Source: Bacteroidales bacterium (GTDB lineage: Bacteria > Bacteroidota > Bacteroidia > Bacteroidales > UBA932). From it: 64,000 bases of DNA. A program made the position numbers and the translations under genes. Shown piece after piece: positions 26,430 to 35,670 of the stretch. The notes beneath the pieces were generated by a model. It saw nothing but the letters and a program-made list of their open reading frames with translations. It made no database searches and was not told the DNA's origin. The number at the start of each line of letters is the position of its first letter. The first letter of the stretch is position 1. The stretch lies in NCBI GenBank assembly GCA_017461285.1, contig JAFTYS010000058.1, positions 1 to 64,000 on the forward strand. The letters run 5' to 3'.

Positions 26430-27785
26430 ATGCCACAGACGCAGTCAGTAAATTATAGTTTTTTAAGCAAACTTAAAGAGCACGTTTCATCCAGTGCCGT
26501 GCTTATTTTCTTTACGATCGCAGCTCTTGCCTGCGCGAACATTCCTGTTGTAAAGGACTGGTATTTCAGCCTTTGGCAGAATCCTGTAAGTTTCTCTATC
26601 GGAAACTTCAACTTCTTCAGCCATAACGGACATGCAATGTCCCTCGGTGCCGTGATCAACGACTTCCTCATGGCGATATTCTTCCTTTCTGTAGGACTTG
26701 AGATCAAGAGAGAAATCCGTGTAGGAGAGCTTTCTACACGCGAAAAGGCTCTGCTTCCTATCATCGGTGCATGCGGCGGAATGATCGTACCGGTCCTGGT
26801 GTTCTACATCTTTTGCCCCGGAGATCCTGCAATGCAGAGAGGTCTTGCCATCCCTATGGCGACAGACATCGCATTCTCCCTCGGAGTGCTGACCAGCTTC
26901 AAGACCAGAGTCCCTCTCGGACTCAAGGTCTTCCTTGCGGCTCTTGCAGTTGCCGATGACCTTGGAGGAATCATTGTGATCGCACTGTTCTATACTTCGC
27001 ACATCGACACGATGTTCATTATCCTTTCACTTGCGTGCGTTCTTGCAATGGTTCTCGGAAACATCCTGAAGTGCCGTTCAAAGGCGTTCTATGTGATCAT
27101 CGGACTTGTGCTCTGGTACATGATGCTCAATTCTGGTATCCATGCTACCATCGCCGGTGTGATTACAGCATTCTGCATCCCAGCGACCCTCAGAAAGGGA
27201 ACAGGCCACTATCTTGAGCGTATCCGCGAGAACGTGAACAAGTTCCCTGTGATCGACATTGACGACCAGCATAATACGATCGTTCTTTCGAACGAGGAGA
27301 TCCATACCCTCAAGAGCATCGAGTCGGCTGCCGACAAGATGATCAGCCCTCTTCAGGATCTTGAGGACAACCTCCATTTCCTCATCAACTTCATCGTCAT
27401 TCCTCTCTTCGCTTTTGCAAATGCAGGTGTGTGCCTTGCAGGAATGAGTGTAGGAAGCCTCTTCAGCGGTGTAGGACTCTCTGTAATGCTCGGACTCGTT
27501 CTCGGAAAGTTCATCGGAGTGTTCTCATTCTCATGGATCGCAGTACGTCTTGGAGTTGTTACCCTGCCTAAGAATACTACATGGAAGGCATTCGCCAGCG
27601 TCTGCGTGATCTGCGGTATCGGATTCACAGTGTCCATGTTCATCGCTGACCTTTCATATGCAGGTCTTGGTGCTGCAGGTGCCGCTCTTCTCGATCAGGC
27701 GAAGCTTGGCGTCCTCGTAGGTTCGGTAATATCTGCTGTAATCGGCTGCATACTTCTTAACTATACACTTCCAAAGGAGAAGTAA
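26430..27785 (+). CDS. nhaA: Na+/H+ antiporter NhaA
   Basis: A 451-residue antiporter with about 12 helices. The two essential aspartates appear in ALAVADDLGGIIVIALFYT, and the family signatures NDFLMAIFFLSVGLEIKREI and GLAIPMATDIAFSLGVL are clear. It exports sodium in exchange for protons. It heads a transcript with trmO and a formate/nitrite-type channel. Together with a sodium-pumping decarboxylase at the left edge it fits a sodium-based cell economy. Confidence 0.95.
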   Translation: MPQTQSVNYSFLSKLKEHVSSSAVLIFFTIAALACANIPVVKDWYFSLWQNPVSFSIGNFNFFSHNGHAMSLGAVINDFLMAIFFLSVGLEIKREIRVGELSTREKALLPIIGACGGMIVPVLVFYIFCPGDPAMQRGLAIPMATDIAFSLGVLTSFKTRVPLGLKVFLAALAVADDLGGIIVIALFYTSHIDTMFIILSLACVLAMVLGNILKCRSKAFYVIIGLVLWYMMLNSGIHATIAGVITAFCIPATLRKGTGHYLERIRENVNKFPVIDIDDQHNTIVLSNEEIHTLKSIESAADKMISPLQDLEDNLHFLINFIVIPLFAFANAGVCLAGMSVGSLFSGVGLSVMLGLVLGKFIGVFSFSWIAVRLGVVTLPKNTTWKAFASVCVICGIGFTVSMFIADLSYAGLGAAGAALLDQAKLGVLVGSVISAVIGCILLNYTLPKEK

Positions 27786-27789
27786 TAAG

Positions 27790-28464
27790 GTGGAGATAAA
27801 TCCTATTGCATACATAAGGACGGAATTCCCGGAAAAATTCGGAATTCCGCGTCAGAGCGGGCTTGCAGCAGATCTGCAGGCCCGCATTGTATTTGAACCG
27901 GAATACCGTAATCCGGACGCTGTGAGAGGTCTCGACGGCTTTTCACATATCTGGCTTATATGGGAATTCTCAGCAAACAGAAAGTCCGGCTGGCAACCTA
28001 CAGTACGTCCTCCCAGGCTTGGCGGTAACGGACATATGGGAGTATTTGCGACAAGGTCGCCTTTCAGACCGAATGCATTGGGCTTGTCATGTGTCGGACT
28101 GGAGCGTATTGAATTCGACCCGAAGGATGGCCCGGTCATCCACGTGAAGGGAGCAGATCTTATGGACGGAACTCCGGTTTATGACATCAAACCTTATATT
28201 AAGTATGCTGATTGCCGTCCTGACGCGTCCTGCGGCTATGTGGACAGTCTTCCAGAAAGGTCCCTTCAGGTCGTTCTGCCCGAAGAGATCGCTGGCAGAA
28301 TGATGGACAGGACTGCCGTCCCGGCTTTGATTGAAGTCCTGTCGCTGGATCCCCGTCCGTCTTATCATGACGATCCTGACAGGGTCTACGGCCTCTCCTT
28401 TGCGGGAAATAATGTGCTGTTCAAGGTGGAAGATGGAACGCTTACTGTTGTAGGAATAGAATGA
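27790..28464 (+). CDS. trmO: tRNA (t6A37) methyltransferase TrmO
   Basis: A 224-residue TsaA/TrmO protein. The N-terminal barrel carries FPEKFGIPRQSGLA, FSHIWLIWEFS, GVFATRSPFRPNALGLS and GADLMDGTPVYDIKPYIKYAD, the full set of family motifs. The C-terminal part (about residues 150-224) matches the second TrmO domain. It methylates t6A at position 37 of certain tRNAs to m6t6A. The start codon is GTG, 4 bases after the nhaA stop; an alternative start is not obvious. Confidence 0.93.
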   Translation: MEINPIAYIRTEFPEKFGIPRQSGLAADLQARIVFEPEYRNPDAVRGLDGFSHIWLIWEFSANRKSGWQPTVRPPRLGGNGHMGVFATRSPFRPNALGLSCVGLERIEFDPKDGPVIHVKGADLMDGTPVYDIKPYIKYADCRPDASCGYVDSLPERSLQVVLPEEIAGRMMDRTAVPALIEVLSLDPRPSYHDDPDRVYGLSFAGNNVLFKVEDGTLTVVGIE

Positions 28465-28500
28465 TTCCGCTATATTTGAAGTCTGAAACATGATGATCCT

Positions 28501-29118
28501 ATGAAAAACCTGCTCCGCTCTTCAATATTTGCCGGCATTGCTATCGGTACAGCCGGTTTCGGCTTTCTTGCATCCGGTGTGCAGTCCGCTGCATACGGAT
28601 CCCTTGTCGGCGCTGTCCTCTTCTCTTTCGGACTTCTGACAGTCGTCGGATACAAGCTCAAGCTTTATACAGGTACGGCAGGCTTCATAAAAAGAAAAGA
28701 GGCAGGCGAACTGTTCCTGATTCTTGCAGGAAACATTGTCGGCTGCCTCTGTATGGCTCTTCTGACAAGGATGTCGCCTATGGACATTCAAGGTGCGGCA
28801 CAGAAGGTCATGGAACTTCGTCTTGGCACGGGTGCATTGAAATGCGGCCTTCTCGCCATCGGATGCGGATTCATCATGACTACCGCCGTGCAGTTCGCCC
28901 GCAAGAGCCAGTATCTTCCGCTCCTTTTCGGTGTCCCTCTCTTCATAGTATGCGGATTCCCGCACTGTGTCGCTGACGCATTCTATTTCCTTTGCGTCCC
29001 TGTGGCATTCGTAAAGGCCCATTTTCTTCAGGTGCTCTGCGTCTATGTGTGCATAGTCCTGGGTAACCTTGTGGGATGCAACCTTTACCGTATAGTCCTG
29101 TCTGAAGATCAGTATTGA
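28501..29118 (+). CDS. Formate/nitrite transporter (FNT) family channel, compact form
   Basis: A 205-residue membrane protein with six helices. KLKLYTGTAGF corresponds to the FNT L-x-TG loop and CGFPHCVADAFYF to the conserved G-x-x-H-x-x-A motif with the central histidine. It is shorter than E. coli FocA (285 residues) because the loops are short. It should move a small monovalent anion such as formate. It is the last gene of the nhaA-trmO transcript and converges with the DUF2147 gene. Confidence 0.8.
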   Translation: MKNLLRSSIFAGIAIGTAGFGFLASGVQSAAYGSLVGAVLFSFGLLTVVGYKLKLYTGTAGFIKRKEAGELFLILAGNIVGCLCMALLTRMSPMDIQGAAQKVMELRLGTGALKCGLLAIGCGFIMTTAVQFARKSQYLPLLFGVPLFIVCGFPHCVADAFYFLCVPVAFVKAHFLQVLCVYVCIVLGNLVGCNLYRIVLSEDQY

Positions 29119-29121
29119 TGC

Positions 29122-29550
29122 CTATTCCTTGACGCGGAACCAGTCCATCGTCCTTCCGAGAAGGCCTTTCTTGTCGAGAGATCCTCTTACATGGAGAACA
29201 TCTCCGTCAACCTTCATAGAGCAATTGTAGGTCTTTCCGTTGCCCGGGTCATAGATTGAACCTCCGGTATATTCTCCGCCGTTCTTCTTAAGGCCGCTGA
29301 GCATGTTAAGTCCGATGAGCTTGCGGCTTCTGAGGGATTTGTCCGGGTTGTTCGTGTCTGATGCCGGTTTTCCGCTCGGGTCGTTCGGCTCTTCCAGCCA
29401 TACGATCTTTCCGTTGTAGGCATCACCGCTCTTGTAGACTTCCACGATCGCCGAACCGTCGTCCAGTTTCCATTTTCCGATCACATCCTGCGCCAATGCG
29501 GCCATGAAAGGAACCGCCATGAGCGCGATAGTTAAAATAAACTTCTTCAT
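29122..29550 (-). CDS. Exported DUF2147 protein
   Basis: A 142-residue protein with a cleavable signal peptide (LTIALMAVPFMAALAQ) and a single DUF2147 domain. VIGKWKLDDGSAIVEVYKSGDAYNGKIVWL at the start of the mature protein is the lipocalin-like first strand of the family, and the ending GRTMDWFRVKE is typical. The function is unknown, probably periplasmic. It has a promoter divergent from that of the GH84 gene. Confidence 0.92.
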   Translation of the reverse strand: MKKFILTIALMAVPFMAALAQDVIGKWKLDDGSAIVEVYKSGDAYNGKIVWLEEPNDPSGKPASDTNNPDKSLRSRKLIGLNMLSGLKKNGGEYTGGSIYDPGNGKTYNCSMKVDGDVLHVRGSLDKKGLLGRTMDWFRVKE

Positions 29551-29576
29551 GTAATGTAGGTTTTAGTTAATCATAG

Positions 29577-29584
29577 CAAAGATA
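29577..29584 (-). promoter_or_regulatory. -7 promoter box for the DUF2147 gene
   Basis: On the minus strand it reads TATCTTTG, 26 bases upstream of the start. It lies 13 bases from the divergent box at 29598-29605. Confidence 0.65.
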
Positions 29585-29597
29585 TCCATTTTTTTCT

Positions 29598-29605
29598 TAT
29601 CTTTG
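29598..29605 (+). promoter_or_regulatory. -7 promoter box for the GH84 gene, deciding its start
   Basis: TATCTTTG implies transcription from about 29611, so the in-frame ATG at 29610 is unlikely and translation should begin at 29631, where a signal peptide starts. Confidence 0.65.
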
Positions 29606-29630
29606 TGAGATGTACGCATTATTCTATTCC

Positions 29631-31343
29631 ATGAGGAAGCTGTTTTTCATAACTGTTCTGCTTTTTTCAGTCACTCTGATGCTTGGCGCACAAGCGTCAA
29701 GACCTGTGCCCCATGAAGTGGTCCAGGAAGGCAGGAAGACCCTCAATGTGTCGAGGGGAGTGGCTCTCATGGACCCGCATGGCCTCTTTTCCGATGCCTG
29801 CGGTTTCATTAAGCTGAAAGATAAGGGAACCTTTCTTTCCGTTGATTTCGGCTCTTCTGCGGCAGCTTCTGCAGGAGTGAGGGAAATACCGGGAGCCTAC
29901 AGACTTGACATTACATCGAAGGGCATTACTGTAATCGGATATGACGAGACCGGTGCATTCTACGGACTCCAGACCCTTCGCCAGATGGTGGAGACGTCTG
30001 AAGACAGGCGCATTCCATGCTGTACCGTGAATGACTGGCCGGATGAGACCAGACGTGGATTCGTCGACAGTTTCCATGGCAGTGCATGGAGCCATTCTTT
30101 CCGTATCTCCATGGCAGATCTTGCAGCGCGCCTCAAGATGAACGAATATGTATATGCACCGGAAAGCGACCCGTATGTTGCCGGTGAAGACTGGTATATG
30201 CCTTATCCTCAGGGCAATGCTGATGATCTGAAGGAACTTATGGAGGCATGCAGCCGTAACCGTGTCGTGTTTACATGGTGTGTCCGCCCCGATGCTGAGT
30301 TCGCCTGGAGTGATACGGACTTCAGCCTCCTGCTTGGAAAGTTTGAGATGATGTACTTCATGGGAGTGCGCTCGTTCGGAGTGTTTTTCGATGACATTCC
30401 ATATTTCGATGGTATCGAAGATAAGAAGCAGGAAATCATAAACAGGCTGAATTCTGAATTCATATCTAGGAAGAAAGGGGTAGGCCCTCTTCTTACTTCT
30501 CCTGAGGGATATTATGTATCCGAATATGGTCAGGAATCTTTGAAATTAGGCCTGTACGGAATTGCCGACCGTGCGTGGAACGCGGATGCGTTCGATCCTA
30601 TGTCGAGTCTGGAGTGGGCGGCAGGAGAGCTTGCTCCCGATGTTGCAGATGCATATGTGACCTATGCCATCCATTCTGATGTCTCGTCGAAGGCCTTTGC
30701 TATGGACGAATCCGCTTCTCTTGAGCTGATAGGTATAGAAAGATTTTCTGCTGATGAATACGACGCTCTGATGGAGGAATTCAGGAAAATAGAGAATGTC
30801 CCATCAGCTTTTTCCGCAACTTCAAGCAAAGCCCTCTATGACGATCTGAAGCCGTGGGCCGTCGAGTTCGGCAAGCTTGGCGCACGCTGCAGAAGAATAT
30901 TGGAGTGCATAACCCATTATCGTAGCGGAGATATCCCGGCCTTCTGGTCTACATATGCATCGAACCTCATGAGCGACGATGACAGAAATGCATATCTGGA
31001 ACATCCTTCCGGCACTGCAAGGCTTCAGCCGTACTATGAGAGGATGATGAAGGTGCTGGCCGAAGCATTCGATAATGCATACAAGGATGCCGTAGGCTAT
31101 ACATTTATTCCAGGAGACGGAATACAGACTTATATCGCCCCTGATGAGGCGGCTTTGTGTCATCTCGTTCTCGATAATCCGCAGCAGAAGGAAGTCATAG
31201 TACGCCTGTCTGACAGGAAAGGCAGGTATACGGCCGAGTTCTGCATCGAGACCTCGTATTTCGAATTCGAGATGAAGGAAGATGCCGTAAAGGTGGAAGT
31301 GATCGGTAATGTTCCGGTCTTTGAAACGGTTTTTGTAAAATAA
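29631..31343 (+). CDS. GH84-like beta-N-acetylglucosaminidase with shortened catalytic barrel
   Basis: A 570-residue exported protein (signal [21 protein letters not shown]). Residues about 25-125 are the GH20b-type domain. Then comes a GH84 barrel with [32 protein letters not shown] and the catalytic pair D254-D255 in [10 protein letters not shown]. After LLTSPEGYY the sequence jumps to [17 protein letters not shown], which in BtGH84 comes roughly 100 residues later. The missing part holds the WTGDRV and WWNFPVSDY substrate-binding segments. The frame is intact. It is either a degenerate or an altered-specificity paralogue. trpS follows 14 bases later. Confidence 0.85.
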   Translation: MRKLFFITVLLFSVTLMLGAQASRPVPHEVVQEGRKTLNVSRGVALMDPHGLFSDACGFIKLKDKGTFLSVDFGSSAAASAGVREIPGAYRLDITSKGITVIGYDETGAFYGLQTLRQMVETSEDRRIPCCTVNDWPDETRRGFVDSFHGSAWSHSFRISMADLAARLKMNEYVYAPESDPYVAGEDWYMPYPQGNADDLKELMEACSRNRVVFTWCVRPDAEFAWSDTDFSLLLGKFEMMYFMGVRSFGVFFDDIPYFDGIEDKKQEIINRLNSEFISRKKGVGPLLTSPEGYYVSEYGQESLKLGLYGIADRAWNADAFDPMSSLEWAAGELAPDVADAYVTYAIHSDVSSKAFAMDESASLELIGIERFSADEYDALMEEFRKIENVPSAFSATSSKALYDDLKPWAVEFGKLGARCRRILECITHYRSGDIPAFWSTYASNLMSDDDRNAYLEHPSGTARLQPYYERMMKVLAEAFDNAYKDAVGYTFIPGDGIQTYIAPDEAALCHLVLDNPQQKEVIVRLSDRKGRYTAEFCIETSYFEFEMKEDAVKVEVIGNVPVFETVFVK

Positions 31344-31357
31344 AGTTAAACAGACAT

Positions 31358-32473
31358 ATGGGAAAGATCATTTTGACAGGAGACCGTCCGACGGGAAAGC
31401 TTCACCTCGGACATTATGTGGGATCGCTCAGAAGGCGTGTAGAACTTCAGAATTCAGGCGAATATGAGAAGATCTTCATCATGATTGCCGATGCTCAGGC
31501 TCTCACAGATAACGCTGACAACCCGGAAAAGGTTCGTCAGAACATCATTGAAGTGGCACTTGATTATCTTTCTGCCGGACTTGATCCGGAGAAGGTCACT
31601 ATATTCATCCAGTCTCAGGTTCCTGAGCTGTGTGAGCTTGCTTTCTATTACATGAACCTCGTTACAGTGCAGAGGCTTCAGCGCAATCCTACCGTGAAGC
31701 AGGAAATCGTCCTCAGGGGATTCTCGGACAGCGAGGAAGAGGAGAACCAGAACAGGAAGGGAATTCCTGTAGGCTTCTTCACCTATCCTATCAGCCAGGC
31801 TTCCGACATCACAGCATTCCGTGCAACTACTGTCCCAGTAGGCGTTGACCAGGCTCCTATGATCGAACAGACCCGCGAGATCGTGCATAAGTTCAATGCC
31901 GTATATGGCGAGACTCTCGTGATGCCTGAAATGATGCTTCCTGAAAACGCGACTTGCTGCCGTCTTCCCGGTACTGACGGAAAGGCGAAGATGAGCAAGT
32001 CCCTGGGCAACTGCATCTATCTTTCCGACACATCAAAAGAGATAAAGAAGAAGGTGAACAGCATGTATACAGACCCTGAACATCTTCAGATAACCGATCC
32101 CGGACATGTAGAGGGCAACGTTGTCTTCACATATCTTGATGCATTCAGCACTCCTGAGCATTTCGCCCGGTTCCTGCCTGAATATGAGAACCTTGACCAG
32201 ATGAAGGACCATTACCGCAGGGGAGGACTTGGAGACGGAACATGCAAGAAGTTCCTCTTCAATATAATGGAGTCGATGCTCCAGCCGATCCGTGAGAGAA
32301 GAGCTCATTATGAGCAGAACATCCCTCAGGTATATGAGATTCTCCGAAAGGGTTCAGAAGTTGCGCGTGCTGAGGCTGCAAGGACGCTTGCAGACGTCCG
32401 CAAGGCGATGAAGATCGATTATTTCGACGATGCCGAACTGATTGCAGAACACACAAGGAAGTTCCAGAAATAA
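31358..32473 (+). CDS. trpS: Tryptophan-tRNA ligase
   Basis: A 371-residue class I aminoacyl-tRNA synthetase. The HIGH-like motif is [17 protein letters not shown] at residues 4-20, and the KMSKS motif is exact in [30 protein letters not shown] is the TrpRS substrate segment. The length is normal. It is cotranscribed with the GH84 gene and followed by a strong terminator. Confidence 0.96.
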   Translation: MGKIILTGDRPTGKLHLGHYVGSLRRRVELQNSGEYEKIFIMIADAQALTDNADNPEKVRQNIIEVALDYLSAGLDPEKVTIFIQSQVPELCELAFYYMNLVTVQRLQRNPTVKQEIVLRGFSDSEEEENQNRKGIPVGFFTYPISQASDITAFRATTVPVGVDQAPMIEQTREIVHKFNAVYGETLVMPEMMLPENATCCRLPGTDGKAKMSKSLGNCIYLSDTSKEIKKKVNSMYTDPEHLQITDPGHVEGNVVFTYLDAFSTPEHFARFLPEYENLDQMKDHYRRGGLGDGTCKKFLFNIMESMLQPIRERRAHYEQNIPQVYEILRKGSEVARAEAARTLADVRKAMKIDYFDDAELIAEHTRKFQK

Positions 32474-32474
32474 C

Positions 32475-32498
32475 AAAAGCCTCCGCAAGGAGGCTTTT
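32475..32498. terminator. Bidirectional terminator between trpS and the Dabb gene
   Basis: AAAAGCCTCC (32475-32484), loop GCAA, then GGAGGCTTTT (32489-32498). The A- and T-tracts allow termination of both convergent genes. Confidence 0.9.
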
Positions 32499-32521
32499 TC
32501 TTTCTGAATGTAAATCAGATC

Positions 32522-32821
32522 CTATCTTTCGTACTCGACCTTGGCGCGTACTTCCGCGATTGTCTTTACGTACTGTATCACGTTGTCCCTCAAGGTGTCT
32601 GCCTTGTAAGCCGCGAGAGCTTCCCATGAATCGAAGTCTGCAAGCATCACTGCGTCGTATGAAGTCTTTCCTTCGTTACGGTTTACACCTACTTCGATGC
32701 TTTTAAGGCCAGGCACGAGTCCCAGGAGGGACTCATATTTTTCCTTGACGTCTTCAGCGAGTTCTTTAGAAGTCTTGCCATCTGATGGCTTGAACTTCCA
32801 CATTACACAATATCTTACCAT
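32522..32821 (-). CDS. Dabb-family (stress-responsive alpha-beta barrel) protein
   Basis: A 99-residue protein of the dimeric alpha-beta barrel type. The start VRYCVMWKFKPS, the central GLVPGLKSIEVGVNRNE and SYDAVMLADFDSWEALAAY, and the end DNVIQYVKTIAEVRA fit the Dabb family. No enzyme activity can be assigned. It is a single gene ending at the bidirectional terminator. Confidence 0.9.
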   Translation of the reverse strand: MVRYCVMWKFKPSDGKTSKELAEDVKEKYESLLGLVPGLKSIEVGVNRNEGKTSYDAVMLADFDSWEALAAYKADTLRDNVIQYVKTIAEVRAKVEYER

Positions 32822-32934
32822 ATCAGTTTAGTGTTTAAGTGTTCATATTCGTGGACTAATTTAGCAATAAATAACGAGACTGCCAAAAAAGATTCACATC
32901 TTTGTTAAAAACCTGTCAATATGAACAAATTCCC

Positions 32935-32966
32935 GTCATTCTGAACGAAGTGAAGAATCTTTTATT
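32935..32966 (+). repeat. Solo REP-like repeat upstream of the polysaccharide genes
   Basis: It reads GTCATTCTGAACG then AAGTGAAGAATCTTTTAT, matching the ends of the GIY-YIG unit at 13624-13980 with a few changes. There is no nuclease gene beside it. Its last bases run into the promoter box at 32966-32973. Confidence 0.85.
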
Positions 32967-32973
32967 AAATTTG
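32966..32973 (+). promoter_or_regulatory. -7 promoter box for the polysaccharide gene block
   Basis: TAAATTTG, 25 bases upstream of the flippase start, directly abutting the solo REP-like repeat. Confidence 0.55.
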
Positions 32974-32998
32974 TTGATTCTATCAATGTCGGCTGCAA

Positions 32999-34525
32999 AT
33001 GGACCGGAACAGCAGAAATACGAGGCGGATAGCGAAGAACACCCTGATGCTTTATGTCAGGATGCTTGTCCTCATGCTTGTCGGTCTGTATACTTCCCGG
33101 GTCGTCCTGGCGGCGCTAGGAGAAAACGACTTCGGAATATATGATGTCGTCGGCGGTGTTGTGGCGATGTTTGCCATCATTTCCGGCGCCTTGAATTCAG
33201 CCGTGACCAGGTTCATCACTTTCGAGATGGGTAAAGGTGAAGACGGACGACTGAACAAGGTCTATTCGACAGCTGTGATCATTCAGCTTGCCTTGGCTGC
33301 AATTGTGGTTGTCCTTGCCGAGCCTGTCGGACTTTGGTTCATCCAGAACAAGATGACCATAGATCCGGAAAGAATACCGGCTGCGGTCATGGTCCTGCAT
33401 TTCTCCCTGGCATCCTTCGTGATAAACCTGATGAGCGTGCCGCAGATGGCTTCCATTACCGCGCATGAGAAGATGTCTGCCTATGCATATATAGGCCTTC
33501 TTGACGGGGTTCTCCGTCTTGGCGTTGCCTTCCTCATTTCACGTTCTTCTTCCGACAGGCTGGTCATGTATGCGGCATTGATGATGGCTTCGGTTCTTGT
33601 CGTAAGGCTGGCATACGGTCTGTATTGCAGGAAGCACTTTCCTGAATGTCGCTTCCGCAGGGTCAGAGACCTGTCGCTGATAAAGGAGATGTTCTCTTTC
33701 GCAGGATGGAACTTCATCGGAGTATCGTCCGGAGTTCTCCGGGACCAGGGAGGAAAGATCCTGATCAACCTTTTTGCCGGAACAGCAGTGAATGCGGCAA
33801 GGGGAGTGGCGATGCAGCTTAACGGAGCTGTCCAGGGTTTCGTGACCAATTTCATGACTGCCGTCAATCCGCAGATAACGAAGTCATATGCTTCCGGAGA
33901 TCATGATTACATGTTCTATCTGATATCCAAGTCTTCAAGGATGTCTTATTATCTGCTTTTCATTCTCGCCCTGCCGGTACTGTTCAATACTGAATACATA
34001 CTGGACCTGTGGCTGAAGGATGTGCCCGAACATTCGGCGCTTTTCGTCCAGCTGTTTCTGGTCTATACGCTAAGCGAATCTTTGTCGACTCCTCTGATTA
34101 CCGCCCAGCTTGCGACTGGAAACATCCGCAACTATCAGCTGGTTGTCGGAGGCCTTCAGCTTCTGAATATCCCGGTCTCATATGCCTTTCTAAAGTTTGG
34201 TGCCATGCCGGAGGTTACTGTAATGGTGGCGATAGCAATTTCCCAGATATGTCTTTTTGCGCGTCTTTTCATGCTGAAAGGAATGATAGCCCTTCCGTCT
34301 GGAGAATTTATCAGGAAGGTATATCTGAATGTCGTTGGCGTCACGGGATTGTCGCTTATACTTCCTCTGGCGGTATGCAGGTTTCTGCCTGTGGGATTCC
34401 CTGGGTTTCTGGCAAGCGCGGCGATATGCATGTTCTCCGCCGGCATCTCGATACTGGCTGCAGGACTTTCGCGCGGAGAACGCAGTGAGCTCTTATCCAT
34501 GTTAAACAAAACGATCAGGCGATGA
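32999..34525 (+). CDS. Polysaccharide flippase (Wzx/MATE-like)
   Basis: A 508-residue membrane protein with about 12-14 helices. The start RIAKNTLMLYVRMLVLMLVG, then ALGENDFGIYDVVGGVVAMF and ALNSAVTRFITFEMGKG, are the hallmarks of the Wzx/RfbX flippase family common in Bacteroidales. It should move lipid-linked oligosaccharide across the inner membrane. It is the first gene of a block with an FeS protein, a pyruvyl transferase and two glycosyltransferases. Its stop overlaps the next start (ATGA). Confidence 0.9.
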   Translation: MDRNSRNTRRIAKNTLMLYVRMLVLMLVGLYTSRVVLAALGENDFGIYDVVGGVVAMFAIISGALNSAVTRFITFEMGKGEDGRLNKVYSTAVIIQLALAAIVVVLAEPVGLWFIQNKMTIDPERIPAAVMVLHFSLASFVINLMSVPQMASITAHEKMSAYAYIGLLDGVLRLGVAFLISRSSSDRLVMYAALMMASVLVVRLAYGLYCRKHFPECRFRRVRDLSLIKEMFSFAGWNFIGVSSGVLRDQGGKILINLFAGTAVNAARGVAMQLNGAVQGFVTNFMTAVNPQITKSYASGDHDYMFYLISKSSRMSYYLLFILALPVLFNTEYILDLWLKDVPEHSALFVQLFLVYTLSESLSTPLITAQLATGNIRNYQLVVGGLQLLNIPVSYAFLKFGAMPEVTVMVAIAISQICLFARLFMLKGMIALPSGEFIRKVYLNVVGVTGLSLILPLAVCRFLPVGFPGFLASAAICMFSAGISILAAGLSRGERSELLSMLNKTIRR

Positions 34526-35670
34526 TTAGGATTACAGACAGATCGAAATGCTCCGGATGTACGGCCTGCTTTGCCGTGTGTCCGCATAAGGCCATTTCCA
34601 TGGAGCCTGACCGTCTTGGATTCAAGTATCCCGAGGTCGACATGGACAGATGCACGGACTGCGGGCTGTGCGAGAACATATGTCCTTTTTCTGAAGCCAG
34701 GCATAAGACCGATGCTCCTGCTGCCAAAGCAGTGAGGAACCGCGATGACGAAAGGCTTATGGGAAGCAGAAGCGGTGGGGTTTTCCCTGTTCTTGCATCA
34801 TACGTCCTGTCTGAAGGAGGAACCGTTTACGGGGCCGCGTTTGATGAAGGATCCCGTGTCCTTCATAAGCGGGCGGAGACTATGGATGAGGCCGACGCTT
34901 TCAGAGGCAGCAAATACGTCCAGAGCGATATGGGAACCATGTTCTCCAACGTGCTTGCGGATCTTAAGGAAGGACGTCATGTGCTGTTTACCGGTACTCC
35001 ATGCCAGGTTCATGGACTTTCTTCATATGTTCCTATGAAGTACAGGGACAGGCTTCTGCTTGCTGATATCGTCTGTCACGGGGTTCCGTCTCCATATGTG
35101 TGGCGCGACTATGTGGAATATCAGGAAAAACGTGTCGGAGGCAGGATTGATGAAGTGTCTTTCAGAGATAAGAAGACCTACGGATGGGCCGCTCACAAGG
35201 AGACATATCTGTCAGGAGGCAGGCTCTATACGGATACATCATTCACCCATCTTTTCTACCGGCATATAATGCTGAGACCGTCTTGCTCGGTCTGTCCGTA
35301 TGCTGACGTTTCCCGCGTGTCGGACATCACTCTTGCCGATTTCTGGGGCTGGCAGAAGGCAGTTCCGGGATTCAATGATGACGACAAGGGAGTGTCCCTG
35401 GTTCTGGTCAATACCCCGAAAGGAAATGAAGTGCTGGAAAAGTGCCGGGACAGCTTCGAAATTCGCGATGTCGCTCTTTCGGATGCACTCCAGCCGAATC
35501 TTCAGCATCCGTCCGTGCCGGACAAGGATGCTGCCCGATTCGAAAGAGACTATGCTTCCAAGGGACTGGGATATGTGCTGAAACGCTACGGTGACCAGGG
35601 ATGGCGCTACAAGCTGTATACTCTATATATGAACACTAAAAGGAGGATCAGAAGATGGCTGCAAAAATAG
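34522..35670 (+). CDS. 4Fe-4S protein of the F420 hydrogenase/dehydrogenase beta-subunit family
   Basis: A 382-residue protein with two [4Fe-4S] motifs at the N-terminus (CSGCTACFAVCP and CTDCGLCENICPF). The family's N- and C-terminal domains follow (GSRSGGVFPVLASYVL, FTGTPCQVHGLSSY, CSVCPYADVSRVSDITLADFWG). In polysaccharide loci such proteins are linked to redox modification of sugars, and the exact reaction is unknown. It overlaps the flippase upstream by 4 bases and the pyruvyl transferase downstream by 16. Confidence 0.9.
   Translation: MIRITDRSKCSGCTACFAVCPHKAISMEPDRLGFKYPEVDMDRCTDCGLCENICPFSEARHKTDAPAAKAVRNRDDERLMGSRSGGVFPVLASYVLSEGGTVYGAAFDEGSRVLHKRAETMDEADAFRGSKYVQSDMGTMFSNVLADLKEGRHVLFTGTPCQVHGLSSYVPMKYRDRLLLADIVCHGVPSPYVWRDYVEYQEKRVGGRIDEVSFRDKKTYGWAAHKETYLSGGRLYTDTSFTHLFYRHIMLRPSCSVCPYADVSRVSDITLADFWGWQKAVPGFNDDDKGVSLVLVNTPKGNEVLEKCRDSFEIRDVALSDALQPNLQHPSVPDKDAARFERDYASKGLGYVLKRYGDQGWRYKLYTLYMNTKRRIRRWLQK

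Noticed and set aside
32902..33144. A small open frame across the solo REP-like repeat
   Set aside because: Its reading comes from the repeat itself and then runs out of frame over the flippase gene.
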